A DNA stretch of 64,000 bases from G963665185 sp049723905 (GCF_049723905.1 NZ_JBJKFD010000001.1:62001-126000); one strand, 5' to 3'; positions 50,891 to 59,719 are shown, numbered from the stretch's first letter. Notes: a model not told the origin generated them from the sequence alone. Translations and numbers: made by a program.

Positions 50891-52324
50891 CTATTCCGGG
50901 TCGATCGGAGCGATGGTCATATCCGGACACATGCCGCGCATGTCGCTGTCGTGATAGGACTGCATCAGGTTGAAGGAAACCTGGCGCGTCTTCTGTGCGT
51001 GTCCTGCCGTTTCCGGGCTGCCGTCGTAGTAGGCGCCGTTGGCTTCCAGAATGTGTTCAATGCGGTGTTGAAATCCTTCCACAAATTTGGCGCCGCTGCC
51101 CTGGAACTGCATGTTGCCCAGGCTCAGGGATTTGCTGTGGGCCAGTTCTTCCAGTGCAATGGAGTTCAGTTCCAGATCTTCCATGGTTTCAATGTGGCCC
51201 CAAATGAGCTGGTTGTCCGGAATCTGGATGGGCTCCTTTGCATCGATGATGGTATGCGGCATCACAATGCAATTGCGGCCTATCTTGATGCGTGCTTCGG
51301 GGGTGCCGTGCACAAAGGAGTTGAATCCCACAAAGGTCTTGCGCCCCAGGTCGGCGTCGATGACTTTGCCGCCGTGGGCGGTGACGTTGAGGCCTTCGTA
51401 TGTGGAGTTGATGATGTAGCAGTTTTCCTGGGCATTGGAACAGTCGCCCAGCGAGGAGTTTTCAATGTAGGCGCGTTGGGCCACCAACACGTTTTCCCCC
51501 ACCGCGTTTTCGCCTTTGTACACGGCGTAGGGGTTGGCATAGGCTTCGTCCGGTACGGCGCACGAAATAACCGGGTGCACCGCCGTGTATACGGATTCGA
51601 AGTCTTCCTTGCGGCTTTCCACAAAATCCATGAACAGCCCCTGCGGGCGGTTGTCCGGCCCGGCCGTGATGTATTTTGCCAATGTTTCGGGATCGTGCCG
51701 GTAGGTAAACTCGAAAGTACCGGGCATGCGTATCCACACACATCCCGGGTCCACACGCCTGTCCATCAGTTCCCCGGCCTGGACATAGGCGTACGCGCCA
51801 ATGGAGCAGGAGCGGAATGTGGACAGGTCGGCCGTGGCAAAGGGGCCTATGAAGCAGCCTTCCACGGAGGTTCCGTGGATGTTGGCATACTGCATGGACA
51901 ATGTGTTGTGGATTTTGAAAACTTCCACGTTTTCCGGGTCGTGGGAGTTGTTGTGCACCAGGGTTTTTACCAGAAAGCTATGGCGTATTGCTATGCGTTC
52001 ATTGTCGAACAGCCGCACCTTGTGCCCGTGTATATCGACAATGTCGCCTTTGCGTTTCAGTTCATCCCCACGGATGTCGCTCTTGTAGAGAATGGAGTGG
52101 TCCACCTCGGCCCGGCCCAGAAAATAGGTACCCGCCAGACTGGAGTACTTGAATTTGAAATACAGCGGATGTTGCGTGGTGAGTGCGTAGAATGCGTAGT
52201 ACAGCGCGTGGCTGTCCAAGGGTATCTGTCCTTCGATGTAGCGGCGGGCGTCAAATCCTGGATACCGGAGGTTGACGTTCACCCGCTCGGCAATATGGTC
52301 GAGGAGCTTGCTCAGTGTTTTCAT
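50891..52324 (-). CDS. Left-handed beta-helix (hexapeptide) transferase-like protein
   Basis: A 477-residue protein with a hexapeptide-repeat beta-helix in its middle (roughly 265-385; GENAVGENVLVAQRAYIENSSLGDCSNAQENCYI, VIDADLGRKTFVGFNSFVHGTPEARIKIGRNCIVMPHTIIDAKEPIQIPDN). Such helices usually belong to acyl- or nucleotidyl-transferases. The N-terminal 260 residues have few known marks (YEGQIPLDSHALYYAFYALT; GTSVEGCFIGPFATADLSTFRSCSIGAYAYV starts an earlier helix stretch). It lies between the SLC13 transporter and the kinase operon. No precise function can be assigned. Confidence 0.82.
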   Translation of the reverse strand: MKTLSKLLDHIAERVNVNLRYPGFDARRYIEGQIPLDSHALYYAFYALTTQHPLYFKFKYSSLAGTYFLGRAEVDHSILYKSDIRGDELKRKGDIVDIHGHKVRLFDNERIAIRHSFLVKTLVHNNSHDPENVEVFKIHNTLSMQYANIHGTSVEGCFIGPFATADLSTFRSCSIGAYAYVQAGELMDRRVDPGCVWIRMPGTFEFTYRHDPETLAKYITAGPDNRPQGLFMDFVESRKEDFESVYTAVHPVISCAVPDEAYANPYAVYKGENAVGENVLVAQRAYIENSSLGDCSNAQENCYIINSTYEGLNVTAHGGKVIDADLGRKTFVGFNSFVHGTPEARIKIGRNCIVMPHTIIDAKEPIQIPDNQLIWGHIETMEDLELNSIALEELAHSKSLSLGNMQFQGSGAKFVEGFQHRIEHILEANGAYYDGSPETAGHAQKTRQVSFNLMQSYHDSDMRGMCPDMTIAPIDPE

Positions 52325-52360
52325 TAGTCCGTGGTCCCTTCCGTTGAAGCGTTGGTGGGC

Positions 52361-52400
52361 ACGTCGGGGGGAGCTTCCCTCTCCCCCCGACGTTTTATTT
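52361..52400 (+). other. 13-bp perfect hairpin with plus-strand T tract
   Basis: ACGTCGGGGGGAG (52361-52373) pairs exactly with CTCCCCCCGACGT (52381-52393), followed by TTTTATTT on the plus strand only. It separates two minus-strand genes, so its T tract faces the wrong way for them, as with the hairpin at 50802. Confidence 0.65.
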
Positions 52401-52406
52401 CAGCAA

Positions 52407-53873
52407 CTACGGTGTGGGTATGGTTACAGGCATTCCCATGATCGGCCAGATCACGTAGGCAGCCAGGGCAACCACAACCATGAGCAGAATACTAGCTGGG
52501 ATGCCGTAGGTAAAGAACTCACCTGTAGTGAATTGTCCCGAGTCGTAGGCAATGGCGTTGGGCGCGGCACCGACCAGAAGCAGGAAGGGCATGCCCGCCG
52601 TTACCAGCGAAGCGTACAGGATGACGTCCGGGGCCACGTGGAGGTACGGAGCAATGACCAGGGCAACGGGCAGCGATATGGCTATTGCCGCAACGTTCAT
52701 GATGAAGTTGGTCATAATCATGACGAAGAAGGCGATGCTCAGTACGAAGATGAACCAGTTTGCTTCCTGGAACATGGCCAGCCAGTTGACGGCCATCCAT
52801 TTGGCGGCTCCGGTTTCCCAAAGGCAGAAACCGATGCTCATGGCACCGGCAAAAAGCAGGATGATGTTCCAGGGAATATCTTCCAGATCTTTGAGATCGA
52901 GAATCTTGAATACAAAGAACAGCACGCTGGAAACCAGGATAAGCGCAGTCTTGTCCACGGCGTGGAGCGCGGGCACGAAGGCGCGCAGGCTCATAAGCAC
53001 GATGACGCCGCCCACGATGATTGCGGCCATTATTTCGTTGCGTGTAAGCGGCCCCATCTTGGAGTTGAGGTCTCTGGCCTTTTCACGCAGGCCGGGGATG
53101 GTGGCCTTTTCCGGCTTGCAGACGATCATGAAGAATCCCCACAGCAGGAGGACCATGAGCCAGCCGATGGGGAACATGTACCAGGAGAGTTCGAAAAAGC
53201 CGATTTCGCGGTGGACAACTTCCTTGAAGAAGCCAAGGGCCACCGCGCCACGGGCCGCGCCCAGCAGGGTGATGATGGAACCGGCACCGGCAACATAGGC
53301 CATGCCGATAAACAGCCCCTTGCCGAACTTGGTGGGCTTTTTGCCTTCGCCGTACAGGCTGTAGATGGCCAGCAGCAGCGGATAGATGGTGGCCGCAACC
53401 GCGGTGTGGGCCATGATGTGCGTAAGCAGGGCGGTGACCACGAAAACACCCAGATAGATGCGGCTGGTCTTTTCTCCGACGATTTCGAGCATCTTGTAGG
53501 CCAGTCGTTTGGTCAGTCCGGTCTTGGTAAAGACCAGCCCGATCATGATGGAGGCGAAGATGAACAGAACCGACGGGTCCATGAAGTCTTTAAAGGCGAC
53601 CTTGGCGGGCCGGATGAGAAACATGACCTGAAGAATGCCGATAAGCAGGCTGGTTATGCCGATGGGCACGACCTCGAAAACCCACCATGTACCGGCAATA
53701 AGAAAAACCGCCAGCGCGCCTTTGCCTTCGCGGCTGAGCACGAAATGCTTGCCCAACGGGTCTACGGCGTCGGGCAGAGGCGGACAGTAGTACATGAGGC
53801 AGAAAAGGCTCACGCCCAGGAGCATGAACACCAGTCGTTTCCAATTGAAAGTGTTGGTCTGAGCCAAATCCAT
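52407..53873 (-). CDS. SLC13/DASS-family anion transporter
   Basis: A 488-residue membrane protein with about 12 hydrophobic segments, of the divalent anion:Na+ symporter family (dicarboxylates or sulfate). Marks are WWVFEVVPIGITSLLIGILQ, the two SNT-like regions around MAHTAVAATIYPLLLAI and MTNFIMNVAAIAISLPVAL, and the C-terminal GMPFLLLVGAAPNAIAYDSGQFTTGEFFTYGIPAS, typical of the family. In a sulfate reducer sulfate uptake is one likely role; a C4-dicarboxylate is the alternative. A CBS-domain gene lies 30 bp upstream, suggesting regulation of transport by nucleotides. Confidence 0.92.
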   Translation of the reverse strand: MDLAQTNTFNWKRLVFMLLGVSLFCLMYYCPPLPDAVDPLGKHFVLSREGKGALAVFLIAGTWWVFEVVPIGITSLLIGILQVMFLIRPAKVAFKDFMDPSVLFIFASIMIGLVFTKTGLTKRLAYKMLEIVGEKTSRIYLGVFVVTALLTHIMAHTAVAATIYPLLLAIYSLYGEGKKPTKFGKGLFIGMAYVAGAGSIITLLGAARGAVALGFFKEVVHREIGFFELSWYMFPIGWLMVLLLWGFFMIVCKPEKATIPGLREKARDLNSKMGPLTRNEIMAAIIVGGVIVLMSLRAFVPALHAVDKTALILVSSVLFFVFKILDLKDLEDIPWNIILLFAGAMSIGFCLWETGAAKWMAVNWLAMFQEANWFIFVLSIAFFVMIMTNFIMNVAAIAISLPVALVIAPYLHVAPDVILYASLVTAGMPFLLLVGAAPNAIAYDSGQFTTGEFFTYGIPASILLMVVVALAAYVIWPIMGMPVTIPTP

Positions 53874-53903
53874 TTTTGCAACCTCCGTTCTTGCGATGGC
53901 CTT

Positions 53904-54452
53904 TTACCTGGTCGCGCAGCCTAACATGCAGGCCCGTATCTTTTCGAAGACGTCGCCGAAACGGAGGACGCCTGACACCTTGCCATTGTTGTCACGGACG
54001 AGCAGGGGCTGGTGAACCCCTACCATGTAACGGTGGATGGCACGCTCCAGGTCGTCGTCTTCGGATACGAACTCGCCTTCAAGGGGAGTGTGCATCACTT
54101 CGAGCACGCTGGATTCCTTTCCACTAGTGCAGAGGTTGGGGAGGGAGTCCGACCACAGGTCGAATTCCCGAAATATGGAGGCCACGTATTCGCTGGTAAG
54201 GACTTCGTGTTCCACTTTCCCATCGGTAATGCGTCTGTAATTTGGTTCGAGTGATTGAAAGATATCAATCATGGTGACTTTTCCCAGAAGCTCGCCGTTG
54301 TCGTCGAGCACAAGCACGTCGCGGTGGGCGTGGCCATTTTGGCCCTTGCCCTTGAGGTCGGCGTCCAATGCCAGGAAAACATCCAAAAGAGTGGCATCCT
54401 TGTGAACGGTCACATACTGGTCCACTGGGATCATCAATTCCTTAACTTTCAT
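53904..54452 (-). CDS. CBS-domain pair protein
   Basis: A 182-residue protein made of two CBS motifs, one at about 1-75 (VKELMIPVDQYVTVHKDATLLDVFLALDADLKG..RDVLVLDDNGELLGKVTMIDIFQSL) and one at about 115-175 (VLEVMHTPLEGEFVSEDDDLERAIHRYMVGVHQPLLVRDNNGKVSGVLRFGDVFEKI). CBS pairs bind adenine nucleotides and tune partner proteins. It precedes the SLC13 transporter gene by 30 bp and follows the pseudo-receiver gene, so it may gate the transporter. Confidence 0.92.
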   Translation of the reverse strand: MKVKELMIPVDQYVTVHKDATLLDVFLALDADLKGKGQNGHAHRDVLVLDDNGELLGKVTMIDIFQSLEPNYRRITDGKVEHEVLTSEYVASIFREFDLWSDSLPNLCTSGKESSVLEVMHTPLEGEFVSEDDDLERAIHRYMVGVHQPLLVRDNNGKVSGVLRFGDVFEKIRACMLGCATR

Positions 54453-54491
54453 TGCGATCCTTCCTGCTGGTGGATTGGGACTATGGTCGAG

Positions 54492-54860
54492 TTACGATTC
54501 GTTACCCATACGAAGCGTCGTGGTGAGAACATCCTTCAGTTCGCCGATATTTACGGGGGTGGCGATTTCCGTCAGCGCACCGTATTTCATGGCGTCCATG
54601 GAGAGGTGGACATCACCTGAATGATTGATGAGGACGACTTGCGCGTTGGGACACAGATCCCTGATCTCCGGGATGAAAGCGAGCCAGGTCTGCTCCCGGC
54701 TGGAAAGCCCGAGCAACAAAGCTTTCATCTTTTTGCCACAGGCGAGGCATCTGGCCTCGTCCAGGTCTCCGGTATCCAGTGACGCAATTCCGATTTTGCT
54801 AAGCTGCAAAGCCAGATTGCTGCGAAACGCGTTGTCGCTATCAACAATCAGCACGTTCAT
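54492..54860 (-). CDS. Degenerate receiver-like protein (pseudo-receiver)
   Basis: A 122-residue protein with the receiver fold: MNVLIVDSDNAFRSNLALQLSKIG at the start, VVLINHSGDVHLSMDAMKYGALTEIATPVNIGELKDVL at the end. The phospho-acceptor Asp is missing (strand 3 reads ALLLGLSSRE) and the conserved Lys is replaced near ATPVN, so it cannot be phosphorylated in the normal way. First gene of the group with the CBS and SLC13 genes, downstream of an 8-bp inverted repeat. It may act by protein binding only. Confidence 0.88.
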   Translation of the reverse strand: MNVLIVDSDNAFRSNLALQLSKIGIASLDTGDLDEARCLACGKKMKALLLGLSSREQTWLAFIPEIRDLCPNAQVVLINHSGDVHLSMDAMKYGALTEIATPVNIGELKDVLTTTLRMGNES

Positions 54861-54885
54861 AGCCCAGTTGTTCCTTGTGAATGTG

Positions 54886-54907
54886 TACCGGTTAACCCAA
54901 ACCGGTA
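54886..54907. promoter_or_regulatory. 8-bp inverted repeat upstream of the pseudo-receiver gene
   Basis: TACCGGTT (54886-54893) and AACCGGTA (54900-54907) are separated by six bases, 26 bp upstream of the minus-strand start codon. It is a probable operator; ACCGGT is itself palindromic. The rest of the 208-bp gap is AT-rich and holds no gene. Confidence 0.55.
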
Positions 54908-55068
54908 ACCTCTTTATAACAAGGATTATGCCGTAAATCTATAAATTAATAAAAACAGCCTGTTGTCTTATGCTGGGTGGGGGAATGAGAAAAAAGAGAC
55001 AAGGATAAAAGACAGAATGAAACAATATGAACTGTTTTGGATGGGTGATTATGAAACTAAATGAGACG

Positions 55069-55419
55069 TTAGGACTCTTCCTGCCCTACATATGCGCCGG
55101 GGTGGAGTCGTTCTTCGAGGTGTGATTTTACCGCGGCTTCGGCTAGCCCTACCACGTCATCATACATGCGCACTCCCTTCCACTGGAGAAAATCGTAGTA
55201 TTCACCTTCTATTCCGGCACAGATAACCGTCTTGATGCCTTCGGTGATCACCAACCGGCAGACTGCCTCGGGGGAGGCACTGTCCAAAACCACCAGCTTG
55301 TCTTCCCTGGCAACGAGTTCTTTGTCGTGGCGGACCACGGTTACAATGAGCACGTCGGTCGCCAGGTCAAAGCGCGGTGCGATGTCGGCGTCGAGCAGGG
55401 GGATGAGGATTTTTTCCAT
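55069..55419 (-). CDS. NifX/NifB-type cofactor-binding domain protein
   Basis: A 116-residue member of the dinitrogenase iron-molybdenum cofactor (NifX/NafY/MTH1175) fold. Marks are IAPRFDLATDVLIVTV at the start, the strand DKLVVLDSASPEAVCRLVITEGIKTVICAGIEGEYYDFLQWKGVRMYDDVVG. Such small proteins bind Fe-S or Fe-Mo clusters, and many in sulfate reducers have no nitrogenase link. The gene begins 7 bp after the sigma-54 activator gene, so the two are cotranscribed and probably functionally linked. Confidence 0.87.
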   Translation of the reverse strand: MEKILIPLLDADIAPRFDLATDVLIVTVVRHDKELVAREDKLVVLDSASPEAVCRLVITEGIKTVICAGIEGEYYDFLQWKGVRMYDDVVGLAEAAVKSHLEERLHPGAYVGQEES

Positions 55420-55426
55420 GCGTGTT

Positions 55427-56881
55427 TCAGTCCAGTCCGTGGTTTTTCATCTTGCGCCACAGGGTGCTTCGCCCCCATCCCAGAATAGCTGCGGCCTTGT
55501 GCTTGCGTCCGCCGGATTTGACAAGCGCGTCCAGTATCATCCGGCGCTCCACATCCTCCCAATTGGCGTCCGTCCCGATGGTGTGCCCCATGCTGTTGCC
55601 TGGCGCCGCATCCATAGAAAAGGGGGGCATGCCGTTGCCGTTTGTGACCAGGGAAGTGGGTTCCGGGAGCGGACCGGGAACTGCATCGGGGCGGCGCAGA
55701 TAGCTTGGCAAATGGCGTACATGAATAATCTCGCCGTCACAGAAATTGACCGCGTATTCTATTACGTTGCGCAGTTCGCGTACATTGCCCGGATAGGGAT
55801 AGGTGTCCAGCAGGTCGATGGCCCGCTCGGAAAAACCAGTGATGTTTTTGCCGAAACGTTGGCAGAAGCGGCGCAGGAAGTGGTCCTGCAGTAGGGTGAC
55901 GTCGCGGCCGCGTTCCCGCATGGGGGGCAGGTGCAGGCGGATGACGTTGAGGCGGAAAAAAAGATCCTGTCGGAAACGGTTTTCCCGCACCATGCTTTCC
56001 AGGTCGCGGTGGGTGGCGACAACGACGCGGACATCCGAGACAGCGCCTTTTGTGCTGCCCAGCGGATAGATGACCTTGTCGTCCAGAAACGACAGCAGCT
56101 TGACCTGCAGATGCAAGGGGAGGTCGCCTATTTCCGTGAGAAACAACGTGCCTCCGTGGGCCAGCCGGAATCGGCCCGGCTTGTCCTGGTCGGCCCCTGT
56201 GAAGGCCCCCTTGGCGTGGCCGAACAGTTCGGATTCCAGAAGGGTATCGGGCAGCGCGCCGCAGTTCACCTTGATGAACGGTCCGCCGGAACGTTCGGAT
56301 GCCTTGTGGATGGCTTCGGCCAGCATGTCCTTTCCTGTGCCGGTTTCGCCCGTGATGAGGACGGAGGAGTCGGTCTGGGCAACGCTTGGCACCATTTTGA
56401 ACACGCGTTCTATTTGTGGACTTTTGCCGATGAGGCCGCCGAAACTGTATGTTCCGGGACCGGGGATTTCATGCTCTCCGGTAGCTGCCGCCGAGGTGAC
56501 GGTCTCCACAATGCCCACCTGGCGGCCCTTGCCGTCGAGCAGCGGGGCTATAGTCAGCCGGACCGTGAGTTTGCGGCGTTCCCGGTTGATGATGGTGGCT
56601 TCGGATTTTTGTGGCTCGAAAGAGTCTATCTGGGTGCCGTTTCCGGCGTGGACGGGACAGCCCCGGAGACAGTAGTCGCAGCGCAGGGCGTGCAGGCATC
56701 CCAGGCCGATGATGTTCTCGCGCGCCGCTCCGGTAAGTTGTTCATAGGCGGTGTTGGCCAACATGATGTGGCCTGTTTTGTCCATTATGCAGACGCCCAC
56801 GGGCAGTTCGTCGAAAAAATTCAGGAATACGCCCGGAGCGGACAAAACCCCGCCCAGATGATGTACTGCGGAATCCATCAT
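55427..56881 (-). CDS. Sigma-54 activator with a Cys-cluster PAS domain
   Basis: A 484-residue enhancer-binding protein. A single PAS domain (about 20-135; FDELPVGVCIMDKTGHIMLANTAYEQLTG) contains Cys62, Cys68, Cys71 and Cys75 (C-x5-C-x2-C-x3-C), a pattern fit for an Fe-S cluster or other metal. The AAA+ domain has Walker A GETGTGKD and the sigma-54 loop GAFTGA; a Fis-type HTH ends the protein (HKAAAILGWGRSTLWRKM). The start is at ATG 56881 or 56878; the site upstream is weak. It is cotranscribed with the NifX-like gene and divergent from gluQ. Redox control of the neighbouring anion-transport genes is plausible. Confidence 0.92.
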   Translation of the reverse strand: MMDSAVHHLGGVLSAPGVFLNFFDELPVGVCIMDKTGHIMLANTAYEQLTGAARENIIGLGCLHALRCDYCLRGCPVHAGNGTQIDSFEPQKSEATIINRERRKLTVRLTIAPLLDGKGRQVGIVETVTSAAATGEHEIPGPGTYSFGGLIGKSPQIERVFKMVPSVAQTDSSVLITGETGTGKDMLAEAIHKASERSGGPFIKVNCGALPDTLLESELFGHAKGAFTGADQDKPGRFRLAHGGTLFLTEIGDLPLHLQVKLLSFLDDKVIYPLGSTKGAVSDVRVVVATHRDLESMVRENRFRQDLFFRLNVIRLHLPPMRERGRDVTLLQDHFLRRFCQRFGKNITGFSERAIDLLDTYPYPGNVRELRNVIEYAVNFCDGEIIHVRHLPSYLRRPDAVPGPLPEPTSLVTNGNGMPPFSMDAAPGNSMGHTIGTDANWEDVERRMILDALVKSGGRKHKAAAILGWGRSTLWRKMKNHGLD

Positions 56882-57044
56882 GCTAGTCCAGTAGCACGGC
56901 AAGGCATGACCGGCAATCGCTTTGCGCGGGTATTAAATATTGTATGTGAACGACGGCGGGCATGGGGGGCTTTTCAACCGTAAAGGGTTTCCGTACCATG
57001 CCGCGATTGAAAAGCGGCCCTGGGCCGCATGCAGGAGATGGAGA

Positions 57045-58031
57045 GTGAGTACTATTCGCGGACGTTTCGCGCCGAGTCCGACAGGGCGCATGCACCTGGG
57101 CAATGCCTTTGCCTCTTTGCTTTGCTGGCTTGCGGCCCGCAGCCGGAGGGGGGAGGTCGTCTTTCGCGTGGAGGACATAGACCCGCAGCGCTCGCGTACC
57201 GAGTACGTGGATTTGCTTTTGCAGGATCTTGAATGGCTGGGGCTGGACTGGGACGAAGGGCCGGACAAGGGCGGAAGCTGTGGGCCATATGTGCAAAGCC
57301 GGCGGCTGGAGCGTTACGAGGCAGTTCTGAATACTCTGCAGGAGCGGCGTCTGGTCTATCCCTGCTGGTGCACGCGCCGGGAATTGCAGGAAGCGGCGCG
57401 CAATGGGCCACAGCCTGCCCGCCGTAATGCCGGGCCTGCCTATCCTGGTTTTTGCCGCGATTTGAGCGATGAAGAAAGGCGAGCCCGCATGGCCGGAGGC
57501 CGTACTCCTGTGCTGCGCTTGCTTTTTCCAGAACGCGACTATGAATTTACAGATCTGAATCTCGGCCATGTTTTGCTTTCCGGGGCGGAGATTTACGGCG
57601 ATTTCAGCCTGCGCCGTTCGGACGGTGTTTTCGCCTACCAGCTTGCCGTGGTGGTGGACGACGTGGACATGCACATCACGCAGGTTGTGCGCGGGGCCGA
57701 TATTTTGGACAGCACTCCCCGCCAGATGCGCCTGCTGGAACTTTTGGGAAAGCCGTTGCCCGAGTATGCGCATGTGCCTCTGTTGGTGGATGGCGGGGGA
57801 AAAAAACTTTCCAAAACCCACGCTTCCCTGGAGCTGGCCGCATTGCGCGGGGCTGGCGTACGCCCGGAAAATATCGTTGGGTACCTGTTGTGGCTGGCCG
57901 GGCTGCAGCAAGCGCCGCGCCCCGCCCGTGCCGGAGATTTTGTGGACAATTTCGATTTTGGGCCTGTGCCTTTGCAATCCATCGTCATTGCGGACAATGT
58001 GGCGGATATTCTTGCTGGCATGGGACGCTGA
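57045..58031 (+). CDS. gluQ: Glutamyl-queuosine tRNA(Asp) synthetase
   Basis: Attaches glutamate to queuosine-34 of tRNA(Asp); it is a truncated glutamyl-tRNA synthetase without anticodon-binding domain. 328 residues. The HIGH-like motif is FAPSPTGRMHLGNAFASLL, the KMSKS-like motif KKLSKTHAS, and zinc ligands are in YPCWCTRRELQ and YPGFCRDLS. Further marks are VEDIDPQRSRTEYVDLLLQDLEWLGLDWDEGP and VRGADILDSTPRQMRLLELLG. The start is GTG at 57045 with AGGAG seven bases upstream; an open frame reaches back to 56940 but is outside the family. It is divergent from the sigma-54 activator. Confidence 0.94.
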   Translation: MSTIRGRFAPSPTGRMHLGNAFASLLCWLAARSRRGEVVFRVEDIDPQRSRTEYVDLLLQDLEWLGLDWDEGPDKGGSCGPYVQSRRLERYEAVLNTLQERRLVYPCWCTRRELQEAARNGPQPARRNAGPAYPGFCRDLSDEERRARMAGGRTPVLRLLFPERDYEFTDLNLGHVLLSGAEIYGDFSLRRSDGVFAYQLAVVVDDVDMHITQVVRGADILDSTPRQMRLLELLGKPLPEYAHVPLLVDGGGKKLSKTHASLELAALRGAGVRPENIVGYLLWLAGLQQAPRPARAGDFVDNFDFGPVPLQSIVIADNVADILAGMGR

Positions 58032-58188
58032 TGGCCGGCACCGTGCGGAATGGGGTGGCATCGGGTCGGGGGTGTTTTTGCTTTCTTCGTAAAACCCCAC
58101 ATATAAACTTTCAGTATACACAGCTGTTTGTTTGTTTTTTCCTGTTACCCACTTGCATTCCCTTCACCCATCTGTAACATTGTCTCTG

Positions 58189-58270
58189 CCGATTGGGGTG
58201 TCCCGCGCGGAGCGGGGCTGAGATTAAACCCATGGAACCTGATGCAGTTCACACTGCCGAAGGGAATCGG
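58189..58270 (+). promoter_or_regulatory. TPP riboswitch (THI element)
   Basis: The conserved core is present: GGGGTGTCCC, GGGGCTGAGA, ACCC, GAACCTGAT, and the closing AGGGAA. P1 is CCGATT (58189-58194) with AATCGG (58265-58270). It precedes thiC by about 118 bases; a GCCCC/GGGGC hairpin near 58276-58296 followed by a T-rich stretch may be the expression platform. Confidence 0.95.
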
Positions 58271-58388
58271 GGCCGTGCCCCCCTTTCTCGGGGCATACAC
58301 TCCACGACCTCTTTTCTTCTTTTCCCCGGCGGACTGCCAACGCGCTGATTGGGAGCGCACAACCCGCTTGCTCAAGCAAGGACGGATT

Positions 58389-59663
58389 ATGTTGCAAATA
58401 CAGAAAAACAAAGCTTTGACCGCACTTATGGACTCCTGCCTGGCTGATGTCTGCCAGCGTGAAGGTCTGGAAGAATCCGCAGTACGCGAGGCCATTGCCC
58501 AGGGGACAATGGTTCTGCTCGGCAACCCTGGCCGCAAGGATTTCAAACCCACGTTGGTGGGGCAGCCTGCCAAGGTGAAGGTGAACGCCAATATCGGAAC
58601 GTCTCCCTTTATGAACGAGCCTGAAAGGGAAATGAAAAAGGCCAAGCTGGCCCAGGCTGCCGGTGCCGACACCATCATGGACCTTTCCACGGCGGGCGAC
58701 CTTACCGCCATTCGTCAGGAAATGCTGGATAGCTGCCCCCTGCCTTTGGGAACCGTGCCCATCTACGGCGTGGCCGCAAAGTACATTCTGAACAAAGAAG
58801 ATCCGGCCGAATTCAAGGCCGATGAACTGTTCGAGGAAATTCGCCGTCAGGCCGAGCAGGGCGTGGACTTTATGACCGTGCATTGCGGCGTGACCCGTCG
58901 CGCCGCTGCCCTGGCAAAGAATGCCAAGCGCATGATGGGCGTTGTTTCCCGCGGCGGTTCCATCACCGTGCGCTGGATGCATATCAACGACAAGGAAAAC
59001 CCCCTTACCGAGCGTTTTGACGAGCTGCTGGAAATCGCGGTGAAGCACAACGTCACCCTGAGCCTGGGCGACGGTATGCGTCCTGGTGCCGGTGTGGATG
59101 CTGGCGATACCGCCCAGTGGGATGAGGTCATCACCCTTTCCGAGCTTACCCGCCGCGCCTGGGATGCAGGCGTGCAGGTGATGATTGAAGGCCCCGGCCA
59201 CGTGCCCATGAACGAAGTGGAAACCCAGATTCGCGGCATCAAGCGGCTGTGCATGGGCGCTCCTCTGTACGTGCTTGGACCCCTGGTTACCGATTCAGCT
59301 CCCGGCTACGACCATATTGCCGGTGCCATCGGCGGTGCCATTGCCGTAACCCACGGTGTGGACTTCCTGTGCTATCTTACGCCTGCCGAACACCTTACCT
59401 TGCCCAATGGCGAAGACGTGCGCGCCGGTGTTATTGCCTCGCGCATTGCCGCCCAGTGCGGTGAGGCTGCCTTGGGACGTCCCCATGCCGTGCAGCGTGA
59501 CAAGGACATCTCCCAGGCTCGTGCCGATCTCGACTGGAAACGCATGGCAGAGTTGGCCCTTGATCCTCCCACGGTGCACCATCGCCGCAAAGACCATGCG
59601 GACAAGGACGAATGCGCCATGTGTGGTGAATTCTGCGCGGTGAAGATGCTGAAGGATTTCTAA
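58389..59663 (+). CDS. thiC: Phosphomethylpyrimidine synthase
   Basis: Radical SAM enzyme that turns aminoimidazole ribotide into hydroxymethylpyrimidine phosphate, the pyrimidine half of thiamine; oxygen-sensitive. 424 residues, the short form. Marks are NANIGTSPF, GADTIMDLSTAGD, IEGPGHVPMNEVE, LGPLVTDSAPGYDHI and the C-terminal cluster motif CAMCGEFCAVKM (C-x2-C-x4-C). AAGGACGG precedes the ATG at 58389. A TPP riboswitch in its leader shuts it down when thiamine is ample. thiE is 50 kb away. Confidence 0.97.
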   Translation: MLQIQKNKALTALMDSCLADVCQREGLEESAVREAIAQGTMVLLGNPGRKDFKPTLVGQPAKVKVNANIGTSPFMNEPEREMKKAKLAQAAGADTIMDLSTAGDLTAIRQEMLDSCPLPLGTVPIYGVAAKYILNKEDPAEFKADELFEEIRRQAEQGVDFMTVHCGVTRRAAALAKNAKRMMGVVSRGGSITVRWMHINDKENPLTERFDELLEIAVKHNVTLSLGDGMRPGAGVDAGDTAQWDEVITLSELTRRAWDAGVQVMIEGPGHVPMNEVETQIRGIKRLCMGAPLYVLGPLVTDSAPGYDHIAGAIGGAIAVTHGVDFLCYLTPAEHLTLPNGEDVRAGVIASRIAAQCGEAALGRPHAVQRDKDISQARADLDWKRMAELALDPPTVHHRRKDHADKDECAMCGEFCAVKMLKDF

Positions 59664-59679
59664 CCACTGAAAACAGATC

Positions 59680-59719
59680 GGGGGCCGGGGCCATAATGGC
59701 TCGGTCGGCCCCTGTTTTT
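59680..59719 (+). terminator. Terminator after thiC
   Basis: GGGGCCG (59681-59687) pairs with CGGCCCC (59706-59712), with T run at 59715-59719. Confidence 0.85.

Noticed and set aside
53874..53903. Sigma-54 promoter in front of the SLC13 or CBS genes
   Set aside because: No GG-N10-GC with flanking consensus was found on the minus strand in the gaps upstream of these genes.
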